Positions 22,601 to 34,100 of a DNA stretch of 64,000 nt are shown in pieces. The translations under genes were made by a program, and so were the position numbers. Positions within the stretch are counted from its first letter, which is position 1. The number at the start of each line of letters is the position of its first letter. Origin of the DNA: Pterois miles (Eukaryota; Chordata; Actinopteri; Perciformes; Scorpaenidae); assembly GCA_947000775.1 (NCBI GenBank), contig CAMQGK010000001.1, forward strand, positions 2,717,001 to 2,781,000, given 5' to 3'. The notes under the pieces were generated by a model that did no database searches, had not been told where the DNA came from, and saw only the letters and a program-made list of their open reading frames with translations.

Positions 22601-24256
22601 AAGAGTAACTACAGTCCTGTGTGGCTCATGTGAGTCGTTTCCTCTTCTGAAGCGTTTTTCGTCAAAGTGGAGATGCACCAGATGGGGCGGGTGGTGATGA
22701 AGAAGAAGACTCGCGTCCTGAAGGCCTCGGGGGGGCAGTGTAAGTGGGCAGAGACTTTTCACTTCCTCTTGGCTGCGTTAGACCACGCCTGCTTGCTGTC
22801 AGTCAAACTGTACAGCCGGAGCTCGGTCAGGAGGAAACAGTGTCTCGGACAGGTGAGTTCTTCTTACACCAGCTTTTTCGCAAACAAATAATACTCTAAC
22901 CTTTTTTAATTAGCATTTCCTAGGGCTAGGGCTGTCATTACATTACTCTGAAAAACCTCAAGGTCCATTTAGTAGTTGTTCTGGAGCTTTTGATCTTAGA
23001 ATATCACATGAGTTGTTTCTGAAATCCCAAATTAATATCTTATATAGAGCACTAAAACATGTGAGATTTTTTTATTATGGCCGAAACCTCAGTATGAAAC
23101 CAATAGTATGTAAATTGGATACTATTCCAGTGAAATATTGTAGTATACAAACACTGGACACTACTCTGGCATAAATATCTCATAGTACAATGCGCTATTA
23201 TTTATTTTTTGAATTAGATCAAACTTTATGACTCACAAATCATTGGTTGGTCATGTGAGGTTGTGTTGCCATGGTTACACCACCAAGTAAGCTCTCAGGA
23301 AGTGACGACGCAAATTACAGCTCAGTGCGTCGGACAAGATCAATACTACTGTTTATTCACACAACGGTATGTTGAACAATAGTACACATATTGAGTATCT
23401 AGTGCATAGTATGTGATTTTGGATGCAGCTGTGATCACCATCAAAAGATTTAGTTTTCCAAGTTGTCGTGGAAATGTTAAAATTTAAATTTTTTTCCTGA
23501 GCACTTCAAGGACCATGTTGGCTGAAAAGTCTAAAAATAATAAATATTTTTTTTCTCCTATAAGGAGCTGCTATCTCATTATTTAAAGCTGTTTCAGAGG
23601 CTTTTCCCCCTTACAGAATGGATAAAGCACTTATTAAGCAAACTGATAAACTTCCTGGCATTAAAATTGAAGGATGTTAAGATTTTAAGAAGAAAGATGT
23701 TAAGAAGTATTGGCAGCATCATTAATTTCAATATACGATCAGCCATAACATTATGACCACAGACAGGAAGTGAATAACATTGATTATCTTGTTACAATGG
23801 CACCTGGCAGTAGGTGGGATATATTAGGCAGCAAGTGAACAAATTGTCCTTGAAGTTGACGTGTTGGAAGCAGAAAAAATGGCCAAGTGTCAGGGGAAGA
23901 CCACCTGAGTGTATTGAGGTGGGTCAGGGTGTGTTTTATTGCTTCCTTATTCAGCTTTAACTGAGAGGATTGTGTGATTTCTTCTTTGACATAGTCTAGT
24001 TTTAAAAGGACATTCCAGGCCTCATCTCCAGACACACACATGTTATGAAGTCGACTTAAGAAAATATCTGATGATGATGATCTGATGATGATGGAGACAA
24101 GCCGATGAATTATAATAATTATAGCCTTCCCGATGTTTCTGACAGGTTCAGCTGGGATTTGACAGCCCCGTCCCAGAAGCAGTGGAGCAGTGGAAGGACA
24201 CGATGGCTCACCCAGAGAAAGTAGTATCTGCATGGCACAGGCTGAGCTCTGCCTAA
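10699..24256 (+). CDS. tc2n: Tandem C2 domains nuclear protein (TC2N)
   Basis: Eleven coding exons: 10699-10765, 10844-11047, 13433-13603, 14158-14237, 16881-16950, 17602-17702, 19504-19620, 19928-20119, 22421-22535, 22653-22852, 24146-24256 (TAA). All junctions are GT-AG and all phases agree; 1,428 nt, 475 aa (human about 490). Diagnostic stretches match human TC2N: TEDYLLSKLPPDGREVPFVL near the N-terminus, SSMFDLSS, the Ser-rich linker, TLSGDERELG opening C2A (about residues 200-330), and VKLYSRSSVRRK in C2B (about 345-470). The C-terminus ends AWHRLSSA, keeping the WHxL motif of C-type tandem C2 proteins. The five-Asp calcium sites typical of synaptotagmins are not evident, so calcium-independent action is likely (inference). 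The start is chosen because ATG 10699 opens a short Cys/Lys-rich leader (MECLKDCCKIFMKKK), comparable to the human Cys-containing N-terminus. Introns are crowded with mobile DNA. Confidence 0.94.
11424..11472 (-). ncRNA. Hammerhead-ribozyme-like motif, left arm (inactive-looking)
   Basis: On the minus strand CTGATGA (11464-11458) is followed by GCCACTTGGATAAAGGGC and then AAAAC where the core needs GAAAC (11438-11435). The catalytic G of the GAAA box is therefore changed, although the ACGUC cleavage and stem III context is intact. Same fold as the right arm, in inverted orientation. Confidence 0.45.
11660..12122 (+). mobile_element. Possible solo LTR inside the foldback element
   Basis: The segment has a retroviral-LTR-like order: a pyrimidine-rich U3-like part, TATAAT at 11958-11963, AATAAA at 12046-12051, then a T-rich U5-like part ending in ...CCACCACA. 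Ends and target duplication could not be fixed (candidate left end TGTGATGG near 11661, right end near 12122). There is no coding sequence, and it carries no gag, pol or env trace. Could instead be unrelated filler of the host element. Confidence 0.3.
12188..12249. repeat. Perfect 25-bp inverted repeat (hairpin)
   Basis: Left arm 12188-12212 (TTAGTTTCGGACTGTCTTTG...) and right arm 12225-12249 are exact reverse complements around a 12-nt AT-rich spacer. It lies between the LTR-like segment and the right arm of the foldback element. Confidence 0.9.
12336..12386 (+). ncRNA. Hammerhead-ribozyme-like motif, right arm
   Basis: CTGATGA at 12344-12350 is followed by a stem II made of GCCACTT, loop GGAT and AAGGGGC (one mismatch), then GAAA at 12370-12373, and a UC cleavage context (ACAUC). 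GAA before CTGATGA can pair with UUC after the cleavage site as the base of stem I. The stem III nucleotides read ACAU instead of the self-complementary ACGU expected of dimeric Penelope hammerheads, so activity is probably lost. Confidence 0.5.
14445..14655. mobile_element. Foldback MITE-like repeat (GCTAGCTTAGC type)
   Basis: The left part (TTAGCTTAGCTTAGCATAG...ACTGGAAACAGGAGGAAACTG...CTGGCTCTGCCC) is mirrored in reverse complement by the right part (GGCAGAGCCAG...ACCCGTTTCCTGTC...AAGCTAAGCTAATCTGCTGCTGGCTG). This arrangement is common in percomorph genomes. Lies in tc2n intron 4 (14238-16880). Confidence 0.65.
15047..15425 (+). mobile_element. tRNA-headed SINE-like repeat (family S1), near full length
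   Basis: It starts GGGCTGCACGGTGGTGTAGTGG, has a B-box-like GTTCGATTCC at about 15103, and continues to ...GCGACCCCTAAGGGGATAAG and a (GATGGAT)n tail. Two other copies are in the window in reverse orientation: 29494-29743 and 5088-5205. I do not assign a database family name. Confidence 0.75.
15472..15764 (+). mobile_element. tRNA-derived SINE (family S2) with target-site duplication
   Basis: The head GTAGTCCGTAAGGACTTGGG resembles a tRNA A box (compare the better copy at 16370-16666). The 3' end ...CCCACTGTGGGACTAATAAAGG is followed by a (CTTT)n tail. Flanking direct repeats CTATACG at 15465-15471 and 15765-15771 mark the insertion. The body (about 15485-15600) is diverged by GGATG-type slippage. 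Confidence 0.75.
16370..16666 (-). mobile_element. tRNA-derived SINE (family S2), minus strand
   Basis: Read on the minus strand it begins GGGGCGGCAGTAGCTCAGTC (A box) and has GGTTCAAATCC (B box) about 50 nt later, a clear tRNA-like head. The 3' tail is AATTTCCCCACTGTGGGAC-TAATAAAGG followed by (CTTT)n. Same family as 15472-15764, inverted, 0.9 kb away in the same tc2n intron. Confidence 0.8.
17157..17217. repeat. Perfect 29-bp inverted repeat with 3-nt spacer
   Basis: 17157-17185 (AATTTTCTACTCTTATTATG...CAAAGCTG) is the exact reverse complement of 17189-17217, separated by CGT. Lies in tc2n intron 5. No flanking homology identifies it as part of a known element. Confidence 0.95.
18238..19338 (-). 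mobile_element. Interrupted non-autonomous DNA-transposon-like repeat (family M1)
   Basis: On the minus strand this begins AGGGCTGTC at 19338 and shares colinear blocks with the copy at 49020-49690 (both contain AGGTACTGCATTTAGCAT and GTGATTATCATAAAGTGGG). The two homologous parts (about 19165-19338 and about 18238-18435) are separated by roughly 730 bp of unrelated sequence. Lies in tc2n intron 6 (17703-19503). Confidence 0.6.
21440..21700. repeat. Relic of a common fish interspersed repeat
   Basis: The text around TTAGCATGCTAACATTTGCTAATT and TCCAATAGTTGTTGAGATATTTTACC resembles a repeat seen throughout percomorph genomes. Recognised by memory only; boundaries are approximate. The rest of tc2n intron 8 (20120-22420) shows nothing I can name. 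Confidence 0.35.
23736..23895 (+). mobile_element. Tc1-like transposon, left-end fragment
   Basis: CAGCCATAACATTATGACCAC followed by ...TTGATTATCTTGTTACAATGGCACCTGGCAG... matches the left end of the Tc1 relic at 57966 (CGACCATAACATTATGACCAC...TGATTATCCTGTTACAATAG). No transposase coding remains. Lies in the last tc2n intron. Confidence 0.7.
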
Positions 24257-24706
24257 ACCCCATCTCCTAACGTCTTCTTTACCTACCACAGATGTCGTGA
24301 TGCTCTCGTGCTGCAGGTCGTTTGCTTTCACCACAGTCTTGTACGTTGGCTGACTCGACTCTGACAGAACGGACTGTAAACTACTGAATGTGCTCTGAAA
24401 GCCCTGAGAGACCAGACTTCCACTGTTCAGGTGCTCGGTTGTAAATAGGGGTTTCGAACAAAGTGTAATGTGCTGGAAATGTTTTTTTTTTCTTTGGTGG
24501 TTCTTATGTAGACAAAATTTAAGTTTATTTTTTAAAAAGTTGAGCATTTGTCTAACTGACAACAAAGTCAGCTGCATAGCATTTAGCTGTATATAATGAT
24601 GTATTTTGTAACTCACATGCCTTTTTAGGGAAAACCTTGTCAGTCTGTTTCAGCTGGATAGAAAGTTTACAAGCAGAGAAAGTCACCATAAAGCCAAACT
24701 CACTGT

Positions 24707-24712
24707 AATAAA
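24707..24712 (+). terminator. Candidate poly(A) signal of tc2n
   Basis: AATAAA 451 bp downstream of the tc2n stop codon, the first canonical signal I find after it. Confidence 0.5.
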
Positions 24713-24832
24713 AACTTAATGTGATCAATCTGAAGTTAAGACCCATCTTAAAAGATAAGGTTTGCAATATTCTATATTTTTTCTTATTAAGTTTTAATTG
24801 TTCTTTCATGTACTTCAGTATTGGCCTTTTTT

Positions 24833-25048
24833 AAAGAAGAAGAAACCTTTATTTGTCACATACATAGGTACATACATGAAATATGACCTCTGCATTTAAC
24901 CCATCCTAAGTATTTTAGGAGCAATGGGCTGCTGTAAGCTCCCGGGGAGCAACTTGGGGGTTCAGTGTCTCATTCAAGGACACTTTAACATACAGGCTGT
25001 AGGAGCTGGGGATCGACCCACTGTACCCTCTGAGCTATAGCCGCCCCT
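24833..25048 (-). mobile_element. tRNA-derived SINE, minus strand
   Basis: The minus strand starts AAGGGGCGGCTATAGCTCAGAG (tRNA A-box-like) with GGTCGATCCCC as the B box, and ends in ...ATGTGACAAATAAAGGTTTC. The tail differs from the CCCACTGTGGGAC tail of family S2 and resembles that of 42880-43168. Confidence 0.7.
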
Positions 25049-28000
25049 TTTGACTGGAGACGAAGACAAGCATTCGCATGTTAATGTAATATCCCAAGCC
25101 CTCAGGAAGGGCGCTGGGTGTTGAAGCAAGTTGTTGTAGAGGCCAAACTGTGGAATTACACTTCCGAGTGGGTCACACGATGACATTGCCCAAAAAGACT
25201 TTCGGCGCACTGTCGGTTTTGGCGTTTTTATGGCATTTGCTGACAATAAGTAAGGGATAATGTACAGTGAGCCAGTCATTGTTGTGAAATAGACCCTGAC
25301 AGGGCGATGAGGCACCCCAACACGATGCGGAGGAGTTTTGCATCGCCATGATGGGATTTATTTTACAACAATGATCCACTAGCTGTACATTATCCTGCTT
25401 ATGACATGGCTAAAAATAACACTCTAGTATGTTGTGATTAACCAATCAGAATTTCGTATCCAACAAATAATAAGAGAAATATAAATATCACTCGACTTAG
25501 CCTTTAATTTCCTAAAAGGTGAGCTCAAAGGTTTTACCCCAGTTAACTATGTAGGATGTCATGTTACTGTACAATACAGCAGTATCAAACCTTAGCTGTA
25601 CGTTTTTGATAAAAGCACTTTAATTTTTCAAATGCATTTAATGTATTAATGTTGAACGTTTAGTGATTAAAAGTAGGTGTCGTTTGGAAAAGCTGTGTGT
25701 TTATTGAAATGAAAAAGTGAAGAGATCACTAATGGAAAATAAAATGTTTGAGTATTAGTCTGTAGAATCTGAAATAAGACGAGGATCACTTCAAGTTTGT
25801 AAAATAATTCTTGCATTTTATGTGAATGATGGTAAGTCACATGGCAGGAAAACAGGCCGAGGTCTTCAGCAAGTACGTTACTGTCATTATAAAATATCTG
25901 TAGGTCAACAACCATAAACCACAGTGTCACTTTTTATTGAAGAGGCCACTGGTTGAGAAATGTTAAGGCACACAGCAAGAGAATCTGCCACCTCCGGACT
26001 CTGGAGCATCCTGTTTTTCACTTTCAGCCTTTATTATAGAGGCAATTTAATGTCACTACTGAATCTCATCCTCATCATTTGAGGAGTGACAATAGAAAAG
26101 GACATTTGTGGAAAAAAATCAAAACAATTTCCTTTCAGCTGCAGCACTTTGAAACGTTTCAATTAAATGTCCACGTTTTGAAAATTGCAGTGTAAAATCT
26201 ATTTCTCACAAAGAAAAACAAACCTGACTAGTTGTTATTACAGGGCAAGTGTTCATGTTTTCAAACAATCATTTTGAACAGAAAGTAACATTTTTAACAG
26301 GCAAATTTGTAGTATTTGGGAATAAAACCCTTAGGTTTACCTTCCCAGAGGGAATCCTGTCTCTGTTTCACTCTTATAGAGCAAGAGATTGACCGGCAAT
26401 GTGTAACCAGCTGTAGACGCAAACACACACCCAGTGAACAATAAGTTTGTGGACCAAGAAAACAGACTCCGGAGAGTGTTTGCGTTTAGAGTGTGTGTGA
26501 CCAGGACAACCGGGCGCCCCTCGTGAGCTGGCCTGCGTCAGAGCCATTCACATCCTGGCGTGCCAAAACACCATCATCTTTATTTTACGTAATTAATGTT
26601 TGATTTATGGTTAATGTTACACAGAGGGCAATCCAGACACACCTTAACCTGTGACTCGACTTAACACTCAGCTCAGAGATGCATGTTTGACTTTGAGTCA
26701 GGAAAGGTGCTCGAGTCTCACAAGCAGGATTTGGGTTTTTTGTTCCTCTTTGTGCTGAACAGATTTTTTTTTTCCTTGACATCCATTTGGCCAGTTCACA
26801 CACTGTGCTGCACATTCCAGCTGTCTCATATCCGCATGCTTGTAAGGTTCCTTCACCTGGGAGACTCAGTGGAGAGTTTACAGGGAGGCAAAGCTGTAAG
26901 ATCCAAATTAAAGGGTTATGTAACGTTACATGACACACAATGCCCTAAGCCTATTACAACAAGCTAACAACCTATTGGAAAAACAACTCTGAAGTCCTTA
27001 AAGGAGAATAAAAACTGAAATCCTGTAAAATCCTGCAGGGTATTTAGTGAGCATTTTCAGCTGGATTTTTAAAGAAACAGTATGTAACATTTCAGGGGAT
27101 CTATCATTGTGTCATTGTTAGCTGAGAATGAGCCCTTCATGTCTACATCATGGATGTATAAAGAGAAGTGGATAGAGTTTTGGAGGCGGGGCCCGTTCAT
27201 TTCTGTGAAAGTTGCTCAGTGGTGCATGAAGCCAAAATTGATCAGCCTCCGTCTGGAAAAGACCCCGGATCTTCAGGGTCTTCCGGGTCTTCCTGGGCCC
27301 TACTGCACATGTCCGATATGCACAGTAGCATCTGCTCGGTCACATGACTCAGTCACGGGGTCCCAGCTTGCACTGTCGTCATGGTCTGGGTCTCCAGAGA
27401 CATAAACAGCAGAGGGAAATAACTCTGGATTTGGCTATTACTGTGTTTTACAACTTTTAGGACCTAATTATTTAAAGAAGGGCTTTTAGAGTGTTTTTGT
27501 ACTAGGGAACTATAACTAGTTACAGATGTCTTTTTCTCAGTGTAAGTCTATGGGAAAAAGTCTTTTTGGGCCCAGTGATGTCATGCAATGGACACAGAAG
27601 TTGTAGCACCACCGTCTGGCCACTACAACCGGTGCTCTTCCTGGGGGGTTGATCTACATAGGGAATGGGTCCTCCTCACGGACTCCACCATGTTGCTGTG
27701 CTGTGTTCCTTCTGTAGACCAGAATGGACAAACCAAACACAGGCTCTAGGGAGACAGCCGTTCGTGTTTTTACGTTGCCTGATGGCCACCGTAATTGTCC
27801 GACACACGGGAATCTGCAGTAATGTGAGCTGCAGAGTCCCAGCCGCCATGTGACTTCCATCGCTTATTATGGTAAGGATTGCCTCTGAGTGAGGCAAATG
27901 GTGTGACCATGGTTTTGCACTTGGCGGCTCATGTTACTGCAGTCTTTGAGTCTTTTTGCTTGGTTGCAATCTGCAACCGCACCACTGGATGTTGCCTATC

Positions 28001-29493
28001 CTACACACTGTGTGTTCAGTAGGAAAAATATTTTTGGCATCATTGGGCAAAGCTTCCATTATAAACTTTTGGCGTATTGTAATGTTCTGAGAGAAAACTA
28101 GACTGCTGCACTTTTTTTTTTTTTTTTTGCCGTGACGGGAGACTTTGGATCACAGGTCACTTCAGAGAGAGAGAGAGTGTTCCTATTGGCTGTGCTCCAG
28201 CTGGTGGGCGAGCTTGGTATTTCCTCAACAAATCTCAACATGGATGCCGGGTCACAAGCTGGTCACAATCTTTCTCATTTTACAGCTAAACAGTGCACTA
28301 CAAGATGTTTCTGAGAACATTTGAGGAGAGAAATAGGCATTACAGAAACAGAATATTGATTCATATTTGATCAGCGCTGCCTAGTTTGACCGTTTAGTCA
28401 GAGTTCACAAGTGACTGACAGCTGCTCAGATATGGCAGCTGGACAGCAGACTCCAGGTCAGCTCTGACTGATTGTTTTCACATGAATATTAAGAGAACTG
28501 TGAAATCTTGCAGATGGCATTGGGACACCGGAGGACACTGAGGAACATGATTTTTTTTTTTTTCAGATTACCTGTCTCATGCACTTCTGTCAGGATACAG
28601 TGACAGTTTTATAAAAATATCTTGTTTTTAATCATATTTGCTGAATTTCTACCCACTTCAGATGATTGGACGGGCTCCCTGTCTCTCCAGCTACCTACCT
28701 GTCATCTCGCGAGAATTTTGCAATTCGCGTGTTTTTATGGTTACCTTCTGGCCCAGACCCTGCTGCGCTCCAGTAAACACACTGCACAGCACCACAAATT
28801 GAGCTTGACAGCTGTGAGTATTAACAATATCCATGTTGGTTGTTTACGGTCACAATGACATGTTTATGTTTTCAATGATGACTTTGGGGAGTGGCTTTGA
28901 AGGGAAGTCTGAAGGAACTGAGCCAGTTTTGCGGACTTGGCGCTAGATTTAAGGACTAATGGAGCTAGCTAGTTCTGCTAACATTAGCTGCTTTAATTGG
29001 AAAACAGCAACACAGGGCTCGGGTATGCGTTTGGATGTTTTTTTAAGGTAGCTTGCTCTTGTTAGTTTCTTACAATTACAAATCCTCGCTACAGAGTGTT
29101 TTTAGCGTTTTTCACTTCATTGCTTTCCGACAGTATCACAGACAAACACAGTTAGCAACTAGCTAGCTAGCTGCAGAACATGGCGGAGTAATTAGCTAGC
29201 AGCTAAGGAGTCAGGTTTTCCCCTCGGGCGTTAGTGGAGACCAAAACGGAGGTAAAAGAGAGGGGATACTGGATTTAAATTCATCAGATGGACCAAAACA
29301 TGAACGCTAATGTTGCTCTGTATCTGTGTAAATAGGCAACTGTATACCTATATGTTTGTGTGAAAAGTGATGCTGTGTGTCAGTTTTGTGTTCACGGCTT
29401 GTTTCTGTTGCTGGTGTTGCACCGAAATCTGTGACCATTAGATTCTGTGACCTATCTTTTGTTTTTCCTTTAGAGTTTTGTGAATATATCCAT

Positions 29494-29743
29494 CCATCGT
29501 CAAACGCTTATGGCGGGGGGCTGGAGCCGATCCCAGCTGGCATTGGGCGAAGGCGGGGTTCATCCTGGACAGGTCGCCAGTCCATCGCAGGGCACATAGA
29601 GACAGACAACATATAGACAGACAACCGTTCACACTCACATCACACCTACGGGCAATTTAGAGTCATCAATTAACCTAAACGGCATGTCTTTGGACTGTGG
29701 GAGGAAGCCGGAGTACCCGGAGAAACCCCACGAAAAAACCCTT
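29494..29743 (-). mobile_element. tRNA-headed SINE-like repeat (family S1), truncated
   Basis: Reverse complement of the 3' two thirds of 15047-15425, including GGCGACCTGTCCAGG and TTAATTGATGACTCTAAATTG equivalents. The 5' part is lost where the sequence becomes noisy at about 29744. Confidence 0.75.
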
Positions 29744-29905
29744 ACTCAAAAAAAAAGAGCCCAAGGGGGGAAAAAAATTTGCCCCTTTTTTTGGGGGGGG
29801 GGAGAGGGAAAAACCAAACAACACACTGGGCGTTTTTATATATATTTTTTTTTTTAAAAAAAAATAATAAAATTTTTTTCTGACATCTGTCAGTTTGGGG
29901 GGTTT
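29740..29905. other. Probable low-quality or mis-assembled sequence
   Basis: The S1 repeat copy should continue, in this orientation, as ACCCACGCTTACACGGAGAG. Instead the sequence degenerates into inflated homopolymers: A9, G6, A7, T7, G10, then a TATATA and T/A-only stretch. The pattern (right letters, wrong run lengths) is that of base-calling noise at a read or contig end rather than evolution. Confidence 0.7.
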
Positions 29906-30951
29906 TGTTTTTTACATATTTGCATCATTTATTACACAGTTCAGTCACCGTTTTCTGACACGAAAATGCTGACTTCATGTGTTGCTGGTTGTCTGTGGTC
30001 ACAGATTCTGGTGTAGCATTGGCTGCAAGTGGTTAAACAGTCAGCTATTGGTGATTTAAATTGAGTAAACACTTTGTTGAAGTTGACGGGCATTGTACCA
30101 AAGCACCCAAAGATGACTCTTTTTGTCAACAATGTAAGGTGAAATAATTAAATACTGTAGAATGTTGGATCAGGGGAGATGTTTGGAGGAGGTTACAGTC
30201 ATTTTAAAAGCAGCTATCCATTCAGTCATGTTCTTTCAGGAAATTGAGATGGAGCACAGAATAATGTAGCAGGGCAGGGCCACATGTGGTTGCAGGAGTC
30301 TCAGTAACAATGGTGCACCAACCACATCACTCTCATTAACCAGGTATGTGTCCTCTTATTGGCTACAGCTGCTGCAAAGCAGAGCAGCTGTGGTCGACCA
30401 CCAGCTGCTGGTTTTTCAGCAAAATGGGATGAAAAGGCGGACGTTTCCTACAGCTTCATCTCCTGGATTTGAATTTTTCACATACTCAAATTGATGGAAT
30501 TGAAAACTTCTTTTGAGCTTTGGGTTTAAAAAGATTTTACCTTTTTCCACACACACACACACTGCAAGTAAATTATTTCAGTAAAAGCAAAGCATGTTTC
30601 TTTGGACAGAACATTATTGACATTTCATTTTTTTTCATTCTATGCTTTACAGATTGTAAACCCCCCTGAACATGTTATTCATGTTAGAGTTACTCTGCCA
30701 CAAATACTTTTCAGTTTGCTATATTTTACTATTTTAACTTTTGCATTGGCTTTTCTTTAATTGTATATTTTCTCTTTATGAGAATTGTTAGAGGGACTCT
30801 GTGATCTCAGATTTTCATTGGCAGTGTAATTGTTGTGCATATGATATTGAATAACTTGAATCTTTACCAAACAAGCCTCACTCATGCGGAGCCTCTGAAG
30901 GAGTCAGTGTGCCCTCATGTGATCACAGGCAGAAAGTGCAGAACTGGATTG

Positions 30952-30969
30952 CCCCCCCCCCCCCCCCCC
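30952..30969. repeat. C18 homopolymer upstream of plek2
   Basis: Eighteen consecutive C residues 145 bp upstream of the plek2 start codon, within the expected proximal promoter or 5' UTR. No TATA box or start site can be placed with confidence. Confidence 0.9.
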
Positions 30970-31113
30970 ACCTTGTTGTGCAAAGTGTGAGTGGGTGTGG
31001 GTGTGAACAGGGTGACGCATTTATTGAGCTAAAAGGAGTAACTCCCCTCTACGTTAAAAAACTAAGCAGGTAGGAACAGGCAAAGCTCAACTGCCAAGAT
31101 CGCATTGAACAGA

Positions 31114-34100
31114 ATGGAAACAGACAAGAAACACATGACTCTAAGAGAGGGATTCCTGGTGAAAAGGGTATGACATTTTTGTGTAGTACATAATACAAAT
31201 GCTGTAAAATATAGATAGATTTAATTGGGCAGTGAGGGATGTAGCAGACAAGATATTTTTCATTTGTGGAAAAGAGTTTTGGCTTGTTACTCAGGCTCAT
31301 GCAGACTTTTATCACTAAAATCCAAGAAGGTCGTATTAAATAATACTAATGTAAGTTATAGAGTATAAGGACAGGGCCTTTGAAAGAGAAAATATATTTT
31401 TCTGTGAAAATAGCACATTTATGATCATTTTGGTAATGTGATTACAGGGTCATCTTGTGCACAACTGGAAGGCACGCTGGTTCGTGTTGATGCCGGACAA
31501 GCTGCTGTATTACAAGTACGAAGGAGGCAAAAGGGACTCCTGTCAGCGAGGGAAAATCATTCTGAAGGACTGTGAGATAACTTGTCCTTTTCTGGAGTAT
31601 GAAAACCGACCGGTGAGTAATCCCAATGATACTTGTTGTGTGCTTTTATAGAAGTTTCAAAAGACTCAAAAGCTTTAAAAGTAGGCCTGTCATAATTTCA
31701 TGATTATTATGGCCAAAATCATTCACAGCAACAATATTATCATGATATCTATAGAAAATTTGAGGAAAATAATAATAATAATAATGCTTTAAGTGAAATT
31801 ATTCTTCAACTTAGTTTATTGTACATTTTGTCTCATTTTGGTAAATAGATTACGTACACTCATTTGTAAGTGGGGCAACAATAGAAAGAAATGGGAATGA
31901 TTTAAGAGCACAGATTATTTACACAGTATTATCATGTGTATTATAAACATGATATCAGTATTTCATTTTTAAAACATCACGATTATTGTAAATACTGGTA
32001 TATCGCAACGCCCAAATTTAGTCACTTCATATAACCTTGAAGGGAGAAATAATAATAATAATAAAAAGTTTCACTTCATGAAAAGAAAGAATAAATCTGA
32101 CGTTATTAAAAATGAATTAATGTGCCTTCATAATTTGTTTTAATTTGTCATAAAACAATAGTAATAGAATAGAGTAATATAAGTGTCTGAATATGTAAAT
32201 AACTGTGGAAATATAAACTAAAAGAATAAATAAGCAGGCTAAATAAAAATGTTTAAAAAATATACAGAAAAATTGAGTAATTCATATGCAAACAATAAAA
32301 ACTTAGTTTTAAAAATATATAATACAGAAATAAACAAATAGATGAAAATTTTTCTAATTATTCTTTTATATTTTGTCATTTCTCTTTATATTTCTACATT
32401 TATTTGCTTATCCTTTCACAGATTTACTCCTATGACGTCTTTGCAGAAATATACGCATAACTGTGAGATTATACATTCATAGACAACTGTCTGCTGCCTA
32501 CAACATGGATGCACTACATTTTCTCTTCAGTGTTTCCCTTTGTTTATGATTTTATTGCTAGAAACCACATTGAAGGTGTGGCTTCACCGGCTGATCTTTC
32601 ACATGTTGTTGCCTCAGGTTATTGTTTTGTCAGGACCTGATCCCCATCATCAGCCAACACTGAGGAACAATTTGTGATCCATCTTTTGTCCAAATTTGCT
32701 AACAGGACTGAACTAAGTATCAGTCTCCTTTCCCACATGTTTCCTAGTTGGTGATCAAGCTCCAGACAAAGAATGGGGTGGATCACTTTTTGGAGGCTTG
32801 TTCCAGGGAGGAGAGAGATGACTGGGCAGGTGACATCACCGCCACCGTTGACAAGCTGAGGACGGCTGAAGGCGGGAACGTGACAAAGCAGCAAGACCCT
32901 GCCAAATCCCAGTTACACAACATCAACCTGAGGTAAACTGTAAAAACAAAATTTCACCCACACAGACTTTGTCCATGTTAATGATGTTTTCACTGTCTCA
33001 CCCTGCAGACGTCTTTTGTTTCTGCTTTTTTATGACTGTTTTCTCTTTCTCTGTTTGTCTCTTTTAAAGCAAAGTATTGGACTCCATGTATGACGTCCAC
33101 AGTGGCATCAGCATGAGCAACCATGTTGAGCAAGGCAGCACCTACAGCAACTGTTTCTCAGGTGAACCTTCATTTGACTTTGTCTTCTCAGTCATCTCAG
33201 ATGGAGACATTTTGTAGAATAAGATTGAAGCTCCCCTGGGTTACTGTCCGCTTGGTTGTAATCCCCGCATGATGCTCATGAATCCAGTGAGGATGAAATA
33301 ACGATGATAAATTAGCAGCTGTAATTTTGGTTAGATCTTTAGCTACTATTATTAATTAAATGTTGTTTTCATTAGCATTATATTGTATGTGTATATACCT
33401 TACTATTTATCCCTACATGTCCATCTATCTATATGAAAGTTGCCTTTTATTTTTGTATATTAATATCCAATAACCTGTTTAAACCTCTATCAATCAATAT
33501 TGGTATGTACATTTACTGGACATTTATATATACATCTTTATATCTATTAGGGCTGCAACTAACAATTATTTTAATTTTCGATTAATCTGTTAGTTTGTTT
33601 ATTTTCTCCGTCAGTGGTTTGTTGTTTGGTCTATAAAATGTCAGAAAATGGTGAAAAATGTTGACCAGTGTTTCCCAAAGCCCAAGATGACGTCCTCAAA
33701 TGTCTGTTTTGTCCACAACTCAAAGATATTCAGTTTACTGACAATGAGGAGTAAAGAAACGAGAAAATATTCACATTTAAGAAGCTGGAATCAGAGAATT
33801 TGGGCTTTTTATTCTTAATAACTTCTAATAAAAATAGTTGACAACTAATCAGTCATTGCAGCTCTACTATCTATGCAGATATCTATTTTTGTACAATGTC
33901 TATAATGTTGTACAATAATTAAAATGTCCAAATCAATGCATACTGTTTCCGTCTATCATCTGTATCTATGTGTGTACACATAGACACATGCAGTACATGT
34001 ATATACCTACAGGTTTCAGTGTCCCATACAGACATACAGTATACAAAGGTGATGTCCCTGCAGGTTCAGCGGTGGTGGACTGGCTGGTGTTCATGCAGCT

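Larger units (their letters stand above)
24257..31113. other. tc2n-plek2 intergenic region, repeat-rich
   Basis: After the tc2n 3' UTR this holds a SINE (24833-25048) and ordinary AT-rich DNA (25060-27060). Two adjoining blocks then follow (about 27065-28035 and 28090-29310) that resemble widespread percomorph non-autonomous repeats. Recognisable words include ATGGATGTATAAAGAGAAGT, CCAGAATGGACAAACCAAAC and TTGGTTGCAATCTGCAACC. Then come an S1 copy (29494-29743), a corrupted stretch (29744-29900) and the plek2 promoter. Open frames here have no recognisable protein similarity. The human neighbour CATSPERB is not present. Confidence 0.55.

Noticed and set aside
24119..24616. 165-codon minus-strand frame overlapping the last tc2n exon
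   Set aside because: It is the antisense of a well-supported coding exon plus 3' UTR, with no protein similarity I can recognise.
27065..29310. Extra gene in the tc2n-plek2 interval
   Set aside because: Short unrelated frames only, within blocks resembling widespread fish repeats.
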